Assembly (NCBI GenBank): GCA_003008705.1
Contig: PDUO01000012.1
Span: 510,870 to 574,869, forward strand
Length of the DNA: 64,000 nt
Origin: Pezicula radicicola
Lineage: Eukaryota; Ascomycota; Leotiomycetes; Helotiales; Dermateaceae
Reading direction: 5' to 3'
Part shown: piece after piece, positions 22,518-34,921 of the stretch
Layout: every line of letters begins with the position of its first letter
Numbering within the stretch: position 1 is the stretch's first letter
Notes under the pieces: generated by a model
Databases searched by the model: none
Told to the model about the DNA's origin: nothing
What the model saw: the letters and a program-made list of their open reading frames with translations, nothing else
Made by a program: the position numbers and the translations under genes

Positions 22518-23180
22518 ATGTCGAAAATTTCTAAGTTTGCGAAACTCGTCGACCTGACTCAAATTGCCAATGTCTCCGCCGAACAAGCCTCTTGGATCAA
22601 CAGTCCCTCGCAACCACCTCCTCTTACTGCCACTGCTGCCGGTTCCTCACTAGAGAGTCGAATCACCAGAGCCGACACCACCACCACAGAGGCACCACAA
22701 CCACCACTATCACAATTCTCCTCACCACCCTCAACACCTCAATCCTCATACACCTCTTCCTCCTCTCAACCAACTTTCTCCAGCACTCCCTTCTCTTCAC
22801 CACCAGACACAGTTCCTTCTCAAATCCAACCAAACCAAGAAGAACTTGCTGCTGCCATTGCCAACGCCGCTGCCAATGCTGCTGCCCGTCGAGAGCAAAT
22901 CTTGACACAACACATCCAGCAAGCTTTCCTCTGGCGCCAAGCAATCCTTCAACACTGGCACAAGAAAGAACTCAGATGGCAGGAAAAGAAATCTTATCTT
23001 CAACAACAGGAAAAGGAAGAGTTTGAACGAAAGTCTTGGCTCAAGTACTATTGTCCGTGTGAGAAGTGTCACTCTTTCATGGAGGGAGTAGACCCTGAGT
23101 GGGCGGAGACACACTTTGTTTTGATGTTGGGGTCTAAGTTTGGGGTTGGGTGTGTTAGGGAGCATTTGATGGGGCATTGA
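22518..23180 (+). CDS. Uncharacterised protein, Pro/Ser/Thr-rich with C-terminal cysteine motif
   Basis: I do not recognise this protein. The ATG at 22518 gives 220 residues without introns. Residues 1-30 are moderately conserved-looking (MSKISKFAKLVDLTQ). Residues about 40-115 are low-complexity P/S/T. An alanine-rich helix (AAAIANAAANAAARRE) leads into a W/Q/E/K-rich coiled-coil-like stretch. The end carries CPCEKC, which could bind metal, then a short hydrophobic tail. Codon quality and continuous frame support coding, but no function is implied. A nucleic-acid or protein scaffold role would be a guess. Confidence 0.55.
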   Translation: MSKISKFAKLVDLTQIANVSAEQASWINSPSQPPPLTATAAGSSLESRITRADTTTTEAPQPPLSQFSSPPSTPQSSYTSSSSQPTFSSTPFSSPPDTVPSQIQPNQEELAAAIANAAANAAARREQILTQHIQQAFLWRQAILQHWHKKELRWQEKKSYLQQQEKEEFERKSWLKYYCPCEKCHSFMEGVDPEWAETHFVLMLGSKFGVGCVREHLMGH

Positions 23181-25241
23181 TGGGGGTGTTGTCATTATGT
23201 GGGGGATTGTTAGTTGGTGGAGGTGGGTGGAAGGGAGTGAAGGAATGGGATGAGGTGAGGTAGGGTTTGGTGCTTAGGGTTTGGGGTTTGGCTGGGGCGT
23301 GTTGTGGGGTGTGTCTTTTTGCTGGTGTTTTCTATGCCTTCTAGGCTTTTACTCTTTGTGCTTGTGGGTTTTCTTGTGCCCTGGCCTTTGTGCCTTTTCT
23401 CTCGAGATTTGAAATGAGAGATTTTATGATTCTTGCTGCATTTATTCTTTCAGTATTCCTGTGGCTCCTTAGCAGGCTTACATGTGATATTAGGTTTCCA
23501 AATAAAGATATTACGAGTTCCTAGTGCTTCTTTCTTGTATAGAATTACTTTAACAAACTAATTGCTTTCATAGATCTCTCGCTAAATAATGTTACCGTGA
23601 TTCACTTCAGCTAAGTGAGTTGTTACATAGATATTCAGTGAGTTGCTGAACCCCTTATATGACTCTTAAGTGCCTGATTCGATGACTTGATCCTTGACTT
23701 TCACTCCATAGTAAATCCTTACAGACTCGCTAATTCAATATTAATAAGACTGAGAGGAAGTAATATCTAGAAAGGCTACAGTGGCACATAGCCTACAGTA
23801 GATGGCTCTGCATAGGAAGACTGCAAACTGAACCCTAATTCAAATACATGTAGCTCGAGATAAAACATATCAGAACGAGGACATGTTACTAAGTATCCAC
23901 TTTGATGCAGACTAGCCTTTAAAGAGCTTATCACCCAACCTCAATAACCATGTGAGCCAAGTCTGGTCAAGGAAGACTACAGACTGAGAAGCCAGGACAG
24001 TAACACACTGCTTATGCTTACACCTAAATTTTCTATACGATCTTGCTAAAACTTACAATGCTGTAGTAAAACATCAAGATGGATGACACAGATGCTAAGG
24101 TAGTTCTATCGAAGGAGGCAAACGCAGAGGAAATCAAAGGGCCTAGGTTAACCATGAACCCTAAACAGAACAAAAGCAAACTAGCAGTCCACTGAGGTTC
24201 TACCTAGTATCTCGGCGAACGGTAGTGTTTTTGTCACACTGTCAGTTGCTGTCAATTATTTTCCACATTTATGCCTAAGACATTCTCTAAAAGTGGTAAA
24301 GATATTTCTGTTCAGTTTCTTAGTTTAACAAAATGATCTGAACAAAAATAACAAAGTAGAATGCGTAGATAAAACCATGTTTCCTCTCCTTCATCCATTT
24401 CGTTATCTTTGTGAGTACTAAGACATTAGAAGTCTTGCCTCACTTCCCGATGTTACCTGTCTTTCTCTGATATGTAAGAGCTAAGAATTACATATTCTGT
24501 TGAACAGTACTAAGCTCCAATATTATGTGTAATCCCTTAACGCCCATATATTTTTGTAAAATGTACTGTTATATCTAGCAGATCAAACACTTAAGTGGTT
24601 TGTAGTAATACTGTAAGACAAGAATCTAGTGTCATTCTAGTTTTTGTTAAAGAAGCTAGACCTTCACAAAACTTAGTACCATTACAGCGCCTAAATTTAT
24701 CAAAGCCTGCTCCACGACCAGGCCAATCTGGACCATATTATCCTATACCACCTGCTCCTAAGCTACAGTACGCTTCTGCTAAAATCTCTTATTGCTTAAT
24801 AGCTAGAAGCTTCCTTTCAAATTTCAAAGTTGGTCTGATCTGCTGTCATTAGACACTTACTTGCAAATAACCTTATTTCTCAAGGGTTTAAAAAGTCAAA
24901 GATGGAATATATTTGAAGAGCAGTTGGCCTAGACATAACCATCCAGTTATACTCAGTCAAGCTCGGACCCGTTATCCCGTAGCCTCCCTATAATGTCCTG
25001 CCAATCCCTCATTCCGCCACACAACTGATTGCTGTGTGTTGTCTATATGAAGTGATGAAGTACGTTGCAGCTGTTCAAAATTCGTTTCCCAAAGTGGTTA
25101 TTTCACCCTCTACCAGTTAGTTTCGATGAATTAGAGATCGGCAGTGGCAATGAAATCTGGTACTTAATCATTTGTATTCAAGCTAAGCACTAGTCGCGTT
25201 TCCCCATACCACCTCAAACTCCCAAACCCATATATAACAGC
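23181..25241. other. 2-kb gene-poor stretch
   Basis: No recognised gene lies here. The first 200 bp are the GT-rich 3' flank of the preceding gene. The rest is moderately AT-rich with stops in all frames. An 85-residue frame at 24595-24852 looks accidental. A decayed mobile element is possible, but I see no terminal repeats. Confidence 0.45.
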
Positions 25242-27493
25242 TTACAACTCACCACCACCCTGCAATACAATATTACTCCAATCCCAAAACTCCATCGTAC
25301 CAAATTGATCCCCCATATACATAGCCTGTGCACCATCAAAGAGATCTGGATTCTGCAGCATAACCTCAGGCTCAGGATCATTGAGAACAGGTGCACAAAG
25401 TCGATCTACAACCTCTAAGCATCGTGCTGCCAGTTGGTTGTATGCTGAGGTGAAAGTGAGTAGGGTTTTGGTGGTTCGTATGAGCTCGAGCCAGGATGGT
25501 GCATCGGGGTGTGTCGGATCGGTCATTAGTGATATGATAGGGATTAGACCTGCTTGGAAGAGGAAGTATCTTCATACTGTTAGTATTAAATTGGAATGAG
25601 GAGTGGGGAAAACTTACAGTAAGTACCACGTCCCTAGCCTGGAGGAAATATTGTTCGACATGAATTCAGAAATGGATTCGATAGCAGCACGAGCATTTTC
25701 GAGGCAGCGTTGTCGACATTGTATCTCCTCGGAAGTCTCATTATACGTGCCATCGTTAGATTTCCAGGGTTTAGTAGCCCAGCGGAGAACTACTGGACGG
25801 AAAAGAACAATTCTTACGTTCCAGCTACGCCAACAGAGACGGTAACGAGAAAGAAGGAAGTCTGCATTGGTTTGGACGGCTGGGTTTGAAATTTGGAAAT
25901 AGGCCGGAATTGACTCTTCCCAAACGTCGATTGGCTTCTCAAGATCTAAAAGTTCTTGTGGAGAGGGTTCGGGATGAGCGAGAAGCCTATTGTAGAGACT
26001 TTTTATTGTGGAATGGAAATTTGATTGTGCAATTAGGCCGGAGTAAATTGTTGGTGCTTCGATCTCTTCTGGCAGTGATGTTGTTGATGGCGTTAGTGAC
26101 TATGGACGTGGTTAGCTCATTGACTCCGATTGTGAGTATTCGGCACATGACTTACATTTTCGTGGATATTCATGATCTGGTGCGTATCCATAATGCCTGG
26201 CTCAGGTAAAAGAATTGGGCGACCGAAGGTTATAGATGCTCCCGAATCAAATATATAGATACCCCACCACACTCGACGACGTATCTCTCTTTGTAGATGA
26301 CTTATCTCCCACTTAGGAAATTCCTTATGAAGTCCCAGGCTCAGACCCATCCTCACTGCAAGGCCCAAGTAGTTCCAACCAGTGTTAGGTCGGTTGCGTT
26401 TCTGCGTGTAATTACTCAGAAGAAGCAATGCTTGAACAAGTGCGAGGTTGCCACTTTCAAACACAGAACTGTATGTACAAAGGCGATTAACTTCGTTGTA
26501 AAAGACGTCATCCATAGTTGATTGATCGTCTCCTATACTCCACGCCCCAATTGCAAGGACAGTGTTCAAAAGAATGGACCAAGAGTGACCTTTCGGCTGG
26601 GGGCTAGCACCTTCGAATTGTGCTCTAAATGTGGGTTCGTGAACAAATGGATACTGAGTATGGTAGAATTGAAAATATGCATCTACAAAAGAGGCTTGAT
26701 TAAAGTTTGATAAATTCATTGAAAATATATCGCCAGAGGTCATATTTTGATCGGGAAAATTGCTTGCGGCTCTTGATGAGTTGATGTTGTGATTGTTGCC
26801 AAGTGGTCCAAGAATGGCTCGCAGCGGAACGACACTTGAAGTAGCACCTTGCAGAACGTTAGTATCGAGTCACAAAGGAGCTATATGCATTGCATACCAA
26901 GATAGCCTGCACCCTCCGGTTTGATTGAAAGTGCGGCCATTCCATCTGACAACTCGTTCAACTCAACTGCATTCTCAGTCCAGTCGAAGCCATCGGCCTC
27001 AAGTGGTAGAGCTTCAGAGTCCGACTCGGCACTGTTTACATTTTCGCTCTGAGTTGCTTGTGCAGGTGAGTTGCTTTCGCTATAAGCAACGATGTGGCTC
27101 TTTGGTTGAAGGGATACTGGTGTACCTTCTCGAGCAGAAGCCAGTATAGTTTCCACGTCTACATTTGGCAAGAGAACAGAAAATGCTTTCTCTAGGTCTC
27201 GTATTCGTTGCTCAGCTGCGTTTAAGTTGCTATTTTGTAGCGAATATTAGTGAACGCCAGCTTAAGCCTTATACCACACACAAAATGAGACTTACTCTCG
27301 CGTTAAAGCAGTCCGAGTTACCTTGGGGCTATACTTGCAGGAAATGCCTTGTTGTAAGCAGTATGCACAGGGATGCTCTTTTGAACACTTTTGTATTTGA
27401 TCAACCCAATGCACAGATTTTGCGATAAAGGGGTAATACCTTCAGCTTTCGATCACGACATGTATCGCACTTGATAGTAACATCAGCATTCAT
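25242..27493 (-). CDS. Zn2Cys6 transcription factor with Fungal_trans domain
   Basis: A probable pathway-specific nuclear regulator. Six exons (27493-27440, 27387-27296, 27229-26898, 26847-26156, 26099-25618, 25569-25242) give about 659 residues, and every phase closes. The zinc cluster spans the first intron, KCDTCRDRKLK followed by CSKEHPCAYCLQQGISC, giving six cysteines with canonical spacing. A short linker/coiled region (AEQRIRDLEKAF) follows. The middle region matches the fungal-specific transcription factor domain (FVDAYFQFYHTQYPFVHEPT, WNYLGLAVRMGLSLGLHKE, RRRVWWGIYIFDS). The gene is flanked by long gene-poor spacers, so its targets cannot be guessed from context. No orthologue is assigned. 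Confidence 0.9.
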
Positions 27494-28610
27494 CCTACTT
27501 TCCAGGTTGCATTAAGATCGTTTACCGAGCTGTAGTAGGAGTTTCCCCTGCCAGACATCACTGAGAACGTTGCACCTTGGCTTGCCAAGACAGTTTAGGA
27601 CGATCACAATTGGTGTGCAACACCGCAATGGTCGCTTTCTCGAGGCAACTTGTCGACTGATCAACCAGGGCAATTTTCATTGCAGTTTTGATCTGTGTGT
27701 TCTTCATGAGGAGGAATCAGTCCATTTGATAGTGTCTAGAGATGGTTGACGATCATCTTACGTTGAAGAGCCGATGCAGACGAGGTTTTTGAGGTGTGGG
27801 GTATTCGCTATTCTGGGCTCGTTTAGTGTCTTGTCACGTGTCACTGGTTAGGGGCTTGCCATCCCCCTTTTTTTGATAAGCGAGATCGTCTTTTGCCTTT
27901 TCTATATCAATCTAGTTGTATGTCAGCAACCTATCTAACTAGTTGGAGATAAAGAACATATACCGATATCTGCTCAAAATAACTTCCCGTCATCTATCAT
28001 CTAAGAGTTAAAAGAACTCTGTAAATACACTATTGCAGAGTCCATTTTCCAAGCTGATCTTTGGATCTGCACCTCGGCCAATCTTGTGTTTGATCTATGT
28101 TACCATCAATTGTCCCATCCCTAAGACATAGAAAGTGTTCGGTTGCACCGTCAGCAGCGCAGAGAATGCTGTTTTCGAAACGTTAGTACGTTGAGTACTA
28201 CGAAAATAGAATTTATCAGTTTACCTGTCTCAAGTAGTTAGAACAATATGGCCAGTGATCATCATCGTGCCAATAGACTCTGATACGCTCTCTATTTCTG
28301 GAATTTGAAGGGCCTTGTAGATTATAGCTAAGTAGCGGAGTTGATGAAACTTAGAGTTAATGCAGATTTACAAGAAATAGCCCAAACTTTCCGCAACTCA
28401 TCAAAGAAATGATACAGTTTTGATTTTAACATTTAGGAATCTTTGAAGTACCCTCCTTTTCGTGCTTTTAACATATTTGCTTCGAAGCCTGCTTCGACAA
28501 CCAGAAGAAAAGAAAAATTCATGCCTCCAACACAAAACTCCATACACACTCGCTATAAACAAAACAGAATGCGTTGTCTACATCACAACAAGCCTCATAA
28601 TGTTTCCTAC
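27494..28610. other. Intergenic, upstream of Zn2Cys6 gene
   Basis: About 1.1 kb between the regulator start and the HsbA-like stop codon. AT-rich in the second half. No gene or recognised motif is seen. Confidence 0.5.
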
Positions 28611-29144
28611 TTAATGCTTCTTTGCAAAATTAGCAGAAGCAGATGCAAACTGAGCATCAATCTTCGTCTTCAAATCATTCGCCGCAGTCTTAGTATCAGG
28701 TGAAGCAACGGCAATCAATCCATCAGCCAAAGCATCCGTCTCAGTCTTCAAATTTGAAATATCACCAGTAACAGTCGCAGTAAGACCATCAGTCTGGAAA
28801 TTTGCTTTCTTTGCAGCTAAGGCTGTTAAGGCGCTGGAGATACCAGTAGTGAGGTTTGAGGCTGCGTTGAGGACTGTTGTGGAGTCGGCGCTGCTGGCAG
28901 GTGTCGTTTGAGCCTGGGCATCGGTCGTGGCTTTCTTGATTGAGGTTTCTAGAGTTTGTTCGGCGGATGAAATTGGGAGTGCGTTTATGAGTCCTCCGTT
29001 GTAGGCTGTGGTGGCTGAGGTGACTGCTGCTACATTCGTGTCGATTGTTTTGATGTCGGCGAGGATGGTGGCTACGTCGCGCTTAGGAAGGACCATTGCG
29101 GTGCTTGTAATAACAAGAATTAGGAGGGTGTTGAAAGAAACCAT
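28611..29144 (-). CDS. HsbA-like hydrophobic surface-binding / cell-wall mannoprotein
   Basis: A small secreted protein of the HsbA/MP1 family, members of which bind hydrophobic surfaces, recruit cutinases or act as cell-wall antigens. A single exon gives 177 residues. A signal peptide is at about residues 1-19 (MVSFNTLLILVITSTAMVL) followed by a KR site that could be Kex2-processed. The mature part is alanine/threonine-rich and all-helical in character, with the repeated pattern of the family (VATILADIKTIDTNVAAVTS near the start). There are no cysteines in the mature region, consistent with HsbA rather than hydrophobins. Confidence 0.8.
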   Translation of the reverse strand: MVSFNTLLILVITSTAMVLPKRDVATILADIKTIDTNVAAVTSATTAYNGGLINALPISSAEQTLETSIKKATTDAQAQTTPASSADSTTVLNAASNLTTGISSALTALAAKKANFQTDGLTATVTGDISNLKTETDALADGLIAVASPDTKTAANDLKTKIDAQFASASANFAKKH

Positions 29145-30445
29145 TTTGAAATTGGTGAGAAATTTTTTGAAGTTTTCGTGTAGGGTTTGAATAAAAATTA
29201 TCAGGAGTATGGTGGAGTTACTTTGGTTCCCTAATGTTGTATTTGAAGGTCGTATCGAATTATAAAAAAAACTAAAATGGAAGTCTCCCGGTCTTTATAT
29301 AATTTTCCCAAGCTTCAAGAACGCCGAGGCGTGTGATAGTTCATACTACCAAGTATTCCAACTACTCATCAAGGCCATTGTCAGTGAAACGCTTTTCTCA
29401 AGTCCTCCAATCGAAACTGTCTAGTAGAGGAACGCAAAATATCATCGCATGGAATCTCCCAAAGAGGAAATACCCTCAGAATAATTTAGGACATTGGCTA
29501 CTGTAGATTCAAGATCTTTTATCTCAACCCATTCGTTCGAGGGCCTTCAAGATATAGTGAGACGTGATAAAACCGAACCGACGTTAGTTTGCTTCCAAAA
29601 ACCCATGCGACTGGCGTTACTAAAGATTTTGTAGACCTGACATCTAAAGAACAGACAAGAGCTTTTTGCTTAGTTTCAAAATTTCTCATTACGATTTCAC
29701 CATATAGAATAAAACGTTAGTGATTGCCATTAATACGACAATGTGCACAACCCCTCTGCTATGAAGTAAATAATCGTTTTTTGATTGGTCCTCGCATCGC
29801 TTCATTTATCAAATACGAAGCTGTCTCTGCTTTCTCTTCTTTTTCACAACCTTGGTACCGTATTAAACTCGACAGATCGAGGGTTAGCTTAGAGATTTTG
29901 ACAGTTTATGCCGGAGATCTGCTTAGACATTTTAACAGCATGTCCGAAGATCTAGAGGATCTCATCCAACCAGATATCTTATATGAACTATCAAAACCTC
30001 TAAGCGAAACCACCCGATTTATTAAGTAGGTTAGGTACGGTGCAAATGCCCGAAAGTCTCAACTATCGAGGCTATTGTTTCTTAGAACCTTTGACAGCAA
30101 GAAGCACATGGCACCTCGGTTTGAACACCCGTTTTTTGTGGCCAAATTATAGTCACGTGATACAGTTGTTAATTTTGAAGCAATTTATATTTTTGAACTA
30201 CAGAAGTTCTTATCGTGATATAGTAGAGCTTCACGTATCAAAACTCAGTCGACTACAAAAAGGTCTCAAGTATCTAGCAGCAAGAAACTTGGTATAAGAT
30301 CTTAAAAATTAATACATCTAGAAAAAGGTAAATAAACCGTCCCACCCAGACCCAATGGGGAGGGGTAAAAAAAAATTCAAAAATTACACCATCCCAACCA
30401 AACCCAACCCTTATACAAAAGAAAAATTCTCTTAAAACTCCAAAA
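29145..30445. other. Intergenic, 1.3 kb
   Basis: This lies between the HsbA-like gene start and the peroxidase stop codon. Two adjacent plus-strand frames (29724-30029 and 30040-30297) show no domain or convincing codon pattern and are probably chance. Poly-A/T stretches occur near 30365. Confidence 0.45.
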
Positions 30446-32371
30446 TCAAGCCCCACCAACCATAATCTTACTCTGAACAGTCCTACTAGCCTGGTCGCCC
30501 AAAACAACCTTAACAATAACATTGGCAGAAGAAGCAACAGTAGCACTCCCCTCAAACAAAGTATAATCTCCTGCAGTTCCATATTCAGACATCGTAACTG
30601 TCGTGTTTACAATTTGAGGAGTAATGGTTCCTTCAACTGTAGTTGGTACGTATAAGACAGCCGACATCTGAGAATCGGTAGATACAAGAGAGGTAAGAGC
30701 AGCTGCCTTGATGAGGAATGTATCGTTTGCTTGGGTAACGGTTGATTGTTCAGGGAGTACGAAGATTTGATCGTTGATTGGATAAGTGACATCTTCGAAG
30801 TTAAGAGATGTTACACCTGGTGAAGAAATGGTTGTGTTGAGTGAGAAATAAGTGGTGTTTCCGTAGAGAGAGGTTCCTGTTCCGGCTATGGTTGATGTTG
30901 TTTCGGATGTGGAGTTTCCTGTTGAGGTGGTGGTGGTGTAGGATACTGAGGTGGGACTACTTGTTGTGTAGAGGTTGCGGATGTAGGCTGACAAGGATAC
31001 GGAGCCTGTGGTGTCAATGTCGAGGGCTACGTCTACGGCTTTCCAGGTTAAGGGAGTTACTGGGTCAGAGAGTGTTACTGTGCTTGGTACTGTGTTGATC
31101 ATTCGCTCGAAGAGCGAGTAGCAGGTATCTCTGAAAGTAAGATCTGTTGCCATGGCCTTAACAGTGGCGTTGCTGTCTGAGATGTATAGTCTGTAGTCTG
31201 ATCTTTGGCTGACGTTTGATGTTGTGACTAGTGGTCCTCCCAATTGACCCGTAGCATCTAGACTGTAATTGTTGTCAGCTTTGTATTTATCAGGTTCAAG
31301 AAACGGAATTCTCACTATTCAGTCACCACGCTCGCGTCCCATACATCAGGAGTAGTGTCAAATCCTTCACCTCCATCTAAGCTGAGTTACGTATTAGCAA
31401 ACTTAACGATCTTGAATGTAAGACATGAACTTACTTGGTATCTGTAACAAAGCTCTCAGGAACAAGGTCTGGAAAGGTGGTGTAATGAATACGGCCCAAA
31501 GAATGTCCGCAGGCTCTGCAGAAGGATTAGCACAGTCTTAAGCCAGGATCTCAGGTATTCCTACGTAGCTGCGATAGTATCTGACTGACTGAAACCAGCA
31601 GCTGCAAACTGAGCAAGAGTAGTCTCTAAGTCTGTCGTCGGTTCCGGTACTCCACTCGGTCCGGCTTCTGTTGCATCAATTCTTCCTAATCTCATGGGAA
31701 TATCCGAGTCCGATCCTCCACAAGTAGCAATTGACGCAATGAGTCCCTGTTATTTGTTAGTTGGATAATAGTTGAAGGAATTGAAAGGTTTCTTACCAAG
31801 GCGATGTTGTCTGACATGCTAAAATAAGCACTGACAGTCTATCAAAATATGTTAGAGAATATCACACCATATAGTCCCACTTGATTGACTCACTGGTCTA
31901 AACTAAATAAACTATGTTAGTAAAAAGTCTCTCCAATACTAGCAGTAGAAAACTTACAAATTGTAAAGTATCATTGACAAAGAGACCGGCGTTCTCAACA
32001 CGGTCACTTTCATAGCCAAGAGAAGCATCGACACCACTATCACACCAATTAGAAGATTACTAAAGTTGTGTAGTGTGTAGAACCTACCCAGTTCCCGCCG
32101 AAATATCTGCTGTAACAAAATCATGGAAAACAAATCTCACCCACTGGGCTGAGGATTGTTCCCCACGATCAGTTGCATTAGATGCGAATCCAACATAGTT
32201 GCTGCAAGGCGTAACGGCATTAACAAAAGCATCATTATTGAAGCCGTCATTGTCGACCATCACATGCTCTATCTCCTCATACATATCACGGGAGTCGATC
32301 CCATTGATATCAGCGGCAGCAAGGCTAGCTAGTACCGGAAGAAGCGAAAGGGTGTAAGTGAAAGTAACCAT
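30446..32371 (-). CDS. Secreted haem peroxidase (plant/fungal peroxidase superfamily)
   Basis: A class II-like extracellular peroxidase that uses H2O2 to oxidise organic substrates. Eight exons (32371-32088, 32036-31958, 31902-31894, 31838-31797, 31746-31565, 31515-31435, 31381-31316, 31262-30446) give about 519 residues. A signal peptide is at 1-20. The distal haem pocket is WVRFVFHDF, with the catalytic Arg and His present, followed by SAGTGGVDASLGYE. The proximal His is in ACGHSLGRIHYTTFPD. Exon 3 is a 9-nt microexon (FRP) that is required, because the alternative acceptor keeps a stop codon. The C-terminal ~270 residues after the peroxidase core are Thr/Ser-rich and beta-like with no domain I recognise. 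Substrate (lignin, phenol, Mn) is not predictable. Confidence 0.85.
31894..31902 (-). other. 9-nt microexon of the peroxidase gene
   Basis: The exon encodes Phe-Arg-Pro between introns with donor GTGAGT and acceptor TTTAG. It restores the frame between LQF and TVSAYFSMSDNIAL. The nearer acceptor (ACATAG) would include an in-frame TAG. RNA evidence would be needed to confirm it. Confidence 0.65.
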
Positions 32372-33973
32372 CTTGACTTGATAAGTCGATCTTGAAAGAA
32401 GAAGTGTTGGGGGAGAAGCTAAACGAAAGACTGAATATGCGGATGAATGTCGACGATGGATTACTTCGATCTCAACGACTTTACCGTCTACTTATAGGTT
32501 AGGACTAGAACAGGTTACGAAAGTACAATGATCTGTTGGATCACACCCGAATCATGCCCAAACACATAATCACATTTCGAAAAGTGGAGCGAGTCAGAAA
32601 CAGGAGCACAACCAGCCAGACTACTGCAGTGAGATTGCTACAGATCGTTCTTCTGCGCCTGCAACGATGCTATTGCAAGTGGAGAGGATTCACGTTGGGT
32701 GTACGTGGTGCTAGTAAACTTGAAGAGGCCTGAGGTACGCCAGTGTCTGAAAATATCTCACAGTAACATACTTGCTTACTACTGTACTAGTCTCCTGATG
32801 TTTCGAGGAGACGGTACCCAGGTAGTATTCATGATTCGAGGGCCGTGAACTGCAGAAACATGCGCGTCTATGATGGTGATCATGACTTAGATGAGTTGGT
32901 GACAGTGAATTTGACTGTGCCATGGTCATGGATCAACAGGAGTAAAATCCCTGTCGGGGAAGTTGATCGCTTAGGAAAATTCCCTAGCGCCCGCTTTTCA
33001 CCTCGCATCTTCTCTCCATAACAATACTTTTAAGCCAACCGGGCATCTTTTCATCTTGTCTTTTCTGCATATTGACCAACTATTGACATGGCCACCCTAG
33101 CACCTGGCCGCTAGAGAGATCGTTTTATAGTTCTTGAGCATGGTTAAAATAACCATAGCTTGACTCGGGCAGATTGCTCATCTGACCCCACTGTACAACC
33201 CTTGTCAATCCCCTGCAGTATGGAAATGCGGCGAAAGAAAGAAATACTGGAGGAAATAATATTGGAATGTACTTCCCGCAGCCGATTTAGTTCTGACCAT
33301 AGCGTTGCAATCAAATTGCAATCGCTGCTCTCCACTCCTTTTCCAACCTAGCCAGTAGGAGTTGATGTATTACAGCCAAAGGCGCTGTATCTTACGAATA
33401 GGATGAGCAAGAAACATTCAATACTTTCTGATGAAGCCAGGTAAAATCTTGAAGACTTGCAAGGCAGGTCCAGCAACCCGATGAACTAAGGAAATAGTCT
33501 GCAGAGCTGCATGTTGCGAGCATGCTAAACCTAAGCTGTTATTCTGCGTTCATTTGGCATTTTTTCACCGCTCTTCTTCTGTAGGTTCTAGAATCTTTAC
33601 TAACCTTTCAATCAACCAATTCATGATTTGCCTACCCGGATATGTTTGAAGCCGATGTTGAGAAAATAAACCCCGAATCTCTCGCATAAGGCCAAACGAT
33701 TGTTAATGCGATCTTTGTAAGGGATCAACAACAAGCTTCCGCCTTTCTGTTCTCCATGGTCATGTAACTGCAGAAAGTCCCCGAAAAGATGCAGGAAACC
33801 CTCAGGGGTATCGTACGCCGTTGTTTCCGCAGGGCTGTTTACTCTATTTAGTTTCGTGCTGTGCGAGACGACGACAACTTTCTTCGCAAGTTGACTCCTG
33901 ATGTTCGCTTGGCTTGCCAGAGCACAACGCCACGGGGTAGTATAGAGTCAATTCATAGCTCACTTGAAGTTTC
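32372..33973. other. Gene-poor spacer, peroxidase upstream region
   Basis: This is the promoter region of the peroxidase and further spacer. Only short frames are seen, and none has a recognisable domain. Confidence 0.45.
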
Positions 33974-34471
33974 ATGAAGAATCAAACTGAGAATCAAATC
34001 GACGAAGATCCAAACGCTATGATTGTTTGTCGTCTGAAGTTCGTGGGGAAAGTACACAGACCGTACTTTTGGCAGCACGGTACGCGCGTCTACCCCACAG
34101 CTCGCACCATCTTGTGTGCATCGTCCCTGGAGAGCCTCAACTCAACTGCCGGAAGATTAAGTAGAACAAAGTGTGGCGCTGGATTTGACTTCCAAGGGTC
34201 CAGTAATATCACTTGCTTTTGCAAGCACAAGCACGCTTGCATAGTCGCTTTTAAGTGGCCTCATCGTGAACTCCCTTTCCAGACTATCCATCTCACCTCG
34301 CTTCGACATATTCTCGTGTTTCCTCCCGATGCTCGTCTGACTGGTGTCAACACGCTTTTGCTGGCAAAAAGAAAATTAGCATACGCATCTGAGACTTTAC
34401 TTACGAAGTCTTATTTCTTTGCACATGAAGGATTCTGCAGCTATGTCCTCGCTATTGTCCCCCAATATTAA
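33974..34471 (+). CDS. Orphan ORF, 165 codons, doubtful
   Basis: An unspliced ATG-to-stop frame of 165 codons in a gene-poor stretch. Composition is ordinary, with several cysteines and no signal peptide, repeats or domain I recognise. It could be a lineage-specific gene or chance. An overlapping minus-strand frame at 34468-34737 is equally unsupported. Confidence 0.18.
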   Translation: MKNQTENQIDEDPNAMIVCRLKFVGKVHRPYFWQHGTRVYPTARTILCASSLESLNSTAGRLSRTKCGAGFDFQGSSNITCFCKHKHACIVAFKWPHRELPFQTIHLTSLRHILVFPPDARLTGVNTLLLAKRKLAYASETLLTKSYFFAHEGFCSYVLAIVPQY

Positions 34472-34921
34472 TAATTAATACACGCGCAACCTCGGATCAA
34501 AGCGGTCGCTATTGTAGGTTTGAAGACAATAAGACACTTCAAAAATGCTTGTCTGGATGCTTGATTTGAGTTTGGGCTTCGGCGTGGTATCCCTTTCCTC
34601 CTTGAAGGCTTGAATAATCTTAGCAACTTGGGTATCTCCTTTTGCCTTAATGCTAGTTTTCGAGAGAGAAAAAAAAAGCAGAGAGGCCTGCGAGTGCTGC
34701 GAGGAACCAGAATGCTGTGGATGTTCTTACCACACATTACAATCGACTTGCCTCACAACTTTAGATTCCAGCATACAATAAGTCAGAAAGAACTCTCCAA
34801 AAATGAAGATAGGGTTTCGGCACCACGAAAATACTAGTCGACAGTGGAAGAGATCATCGACAGTTTCGAAAGGTAGTAATAAAAGAAGAAAGGAAGGAAG
34901 AATGAACTCCTGAATGAACTC

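Noticed and set aside
23181..25241. A decayed transposon in the 2-kb gap after the CPCEKC gene.
   Set aside because: No terminal repeats, target duplications or transposase-like segments were visible, so the call cannot be supported.
29724..30297. Two adjacent plus-strand frames of 101 and 85 codons near the peroxidase.
   Set aside because: They have no domain, no plausible splice partners and no codon bias. They sit in an AT-rich spacer.
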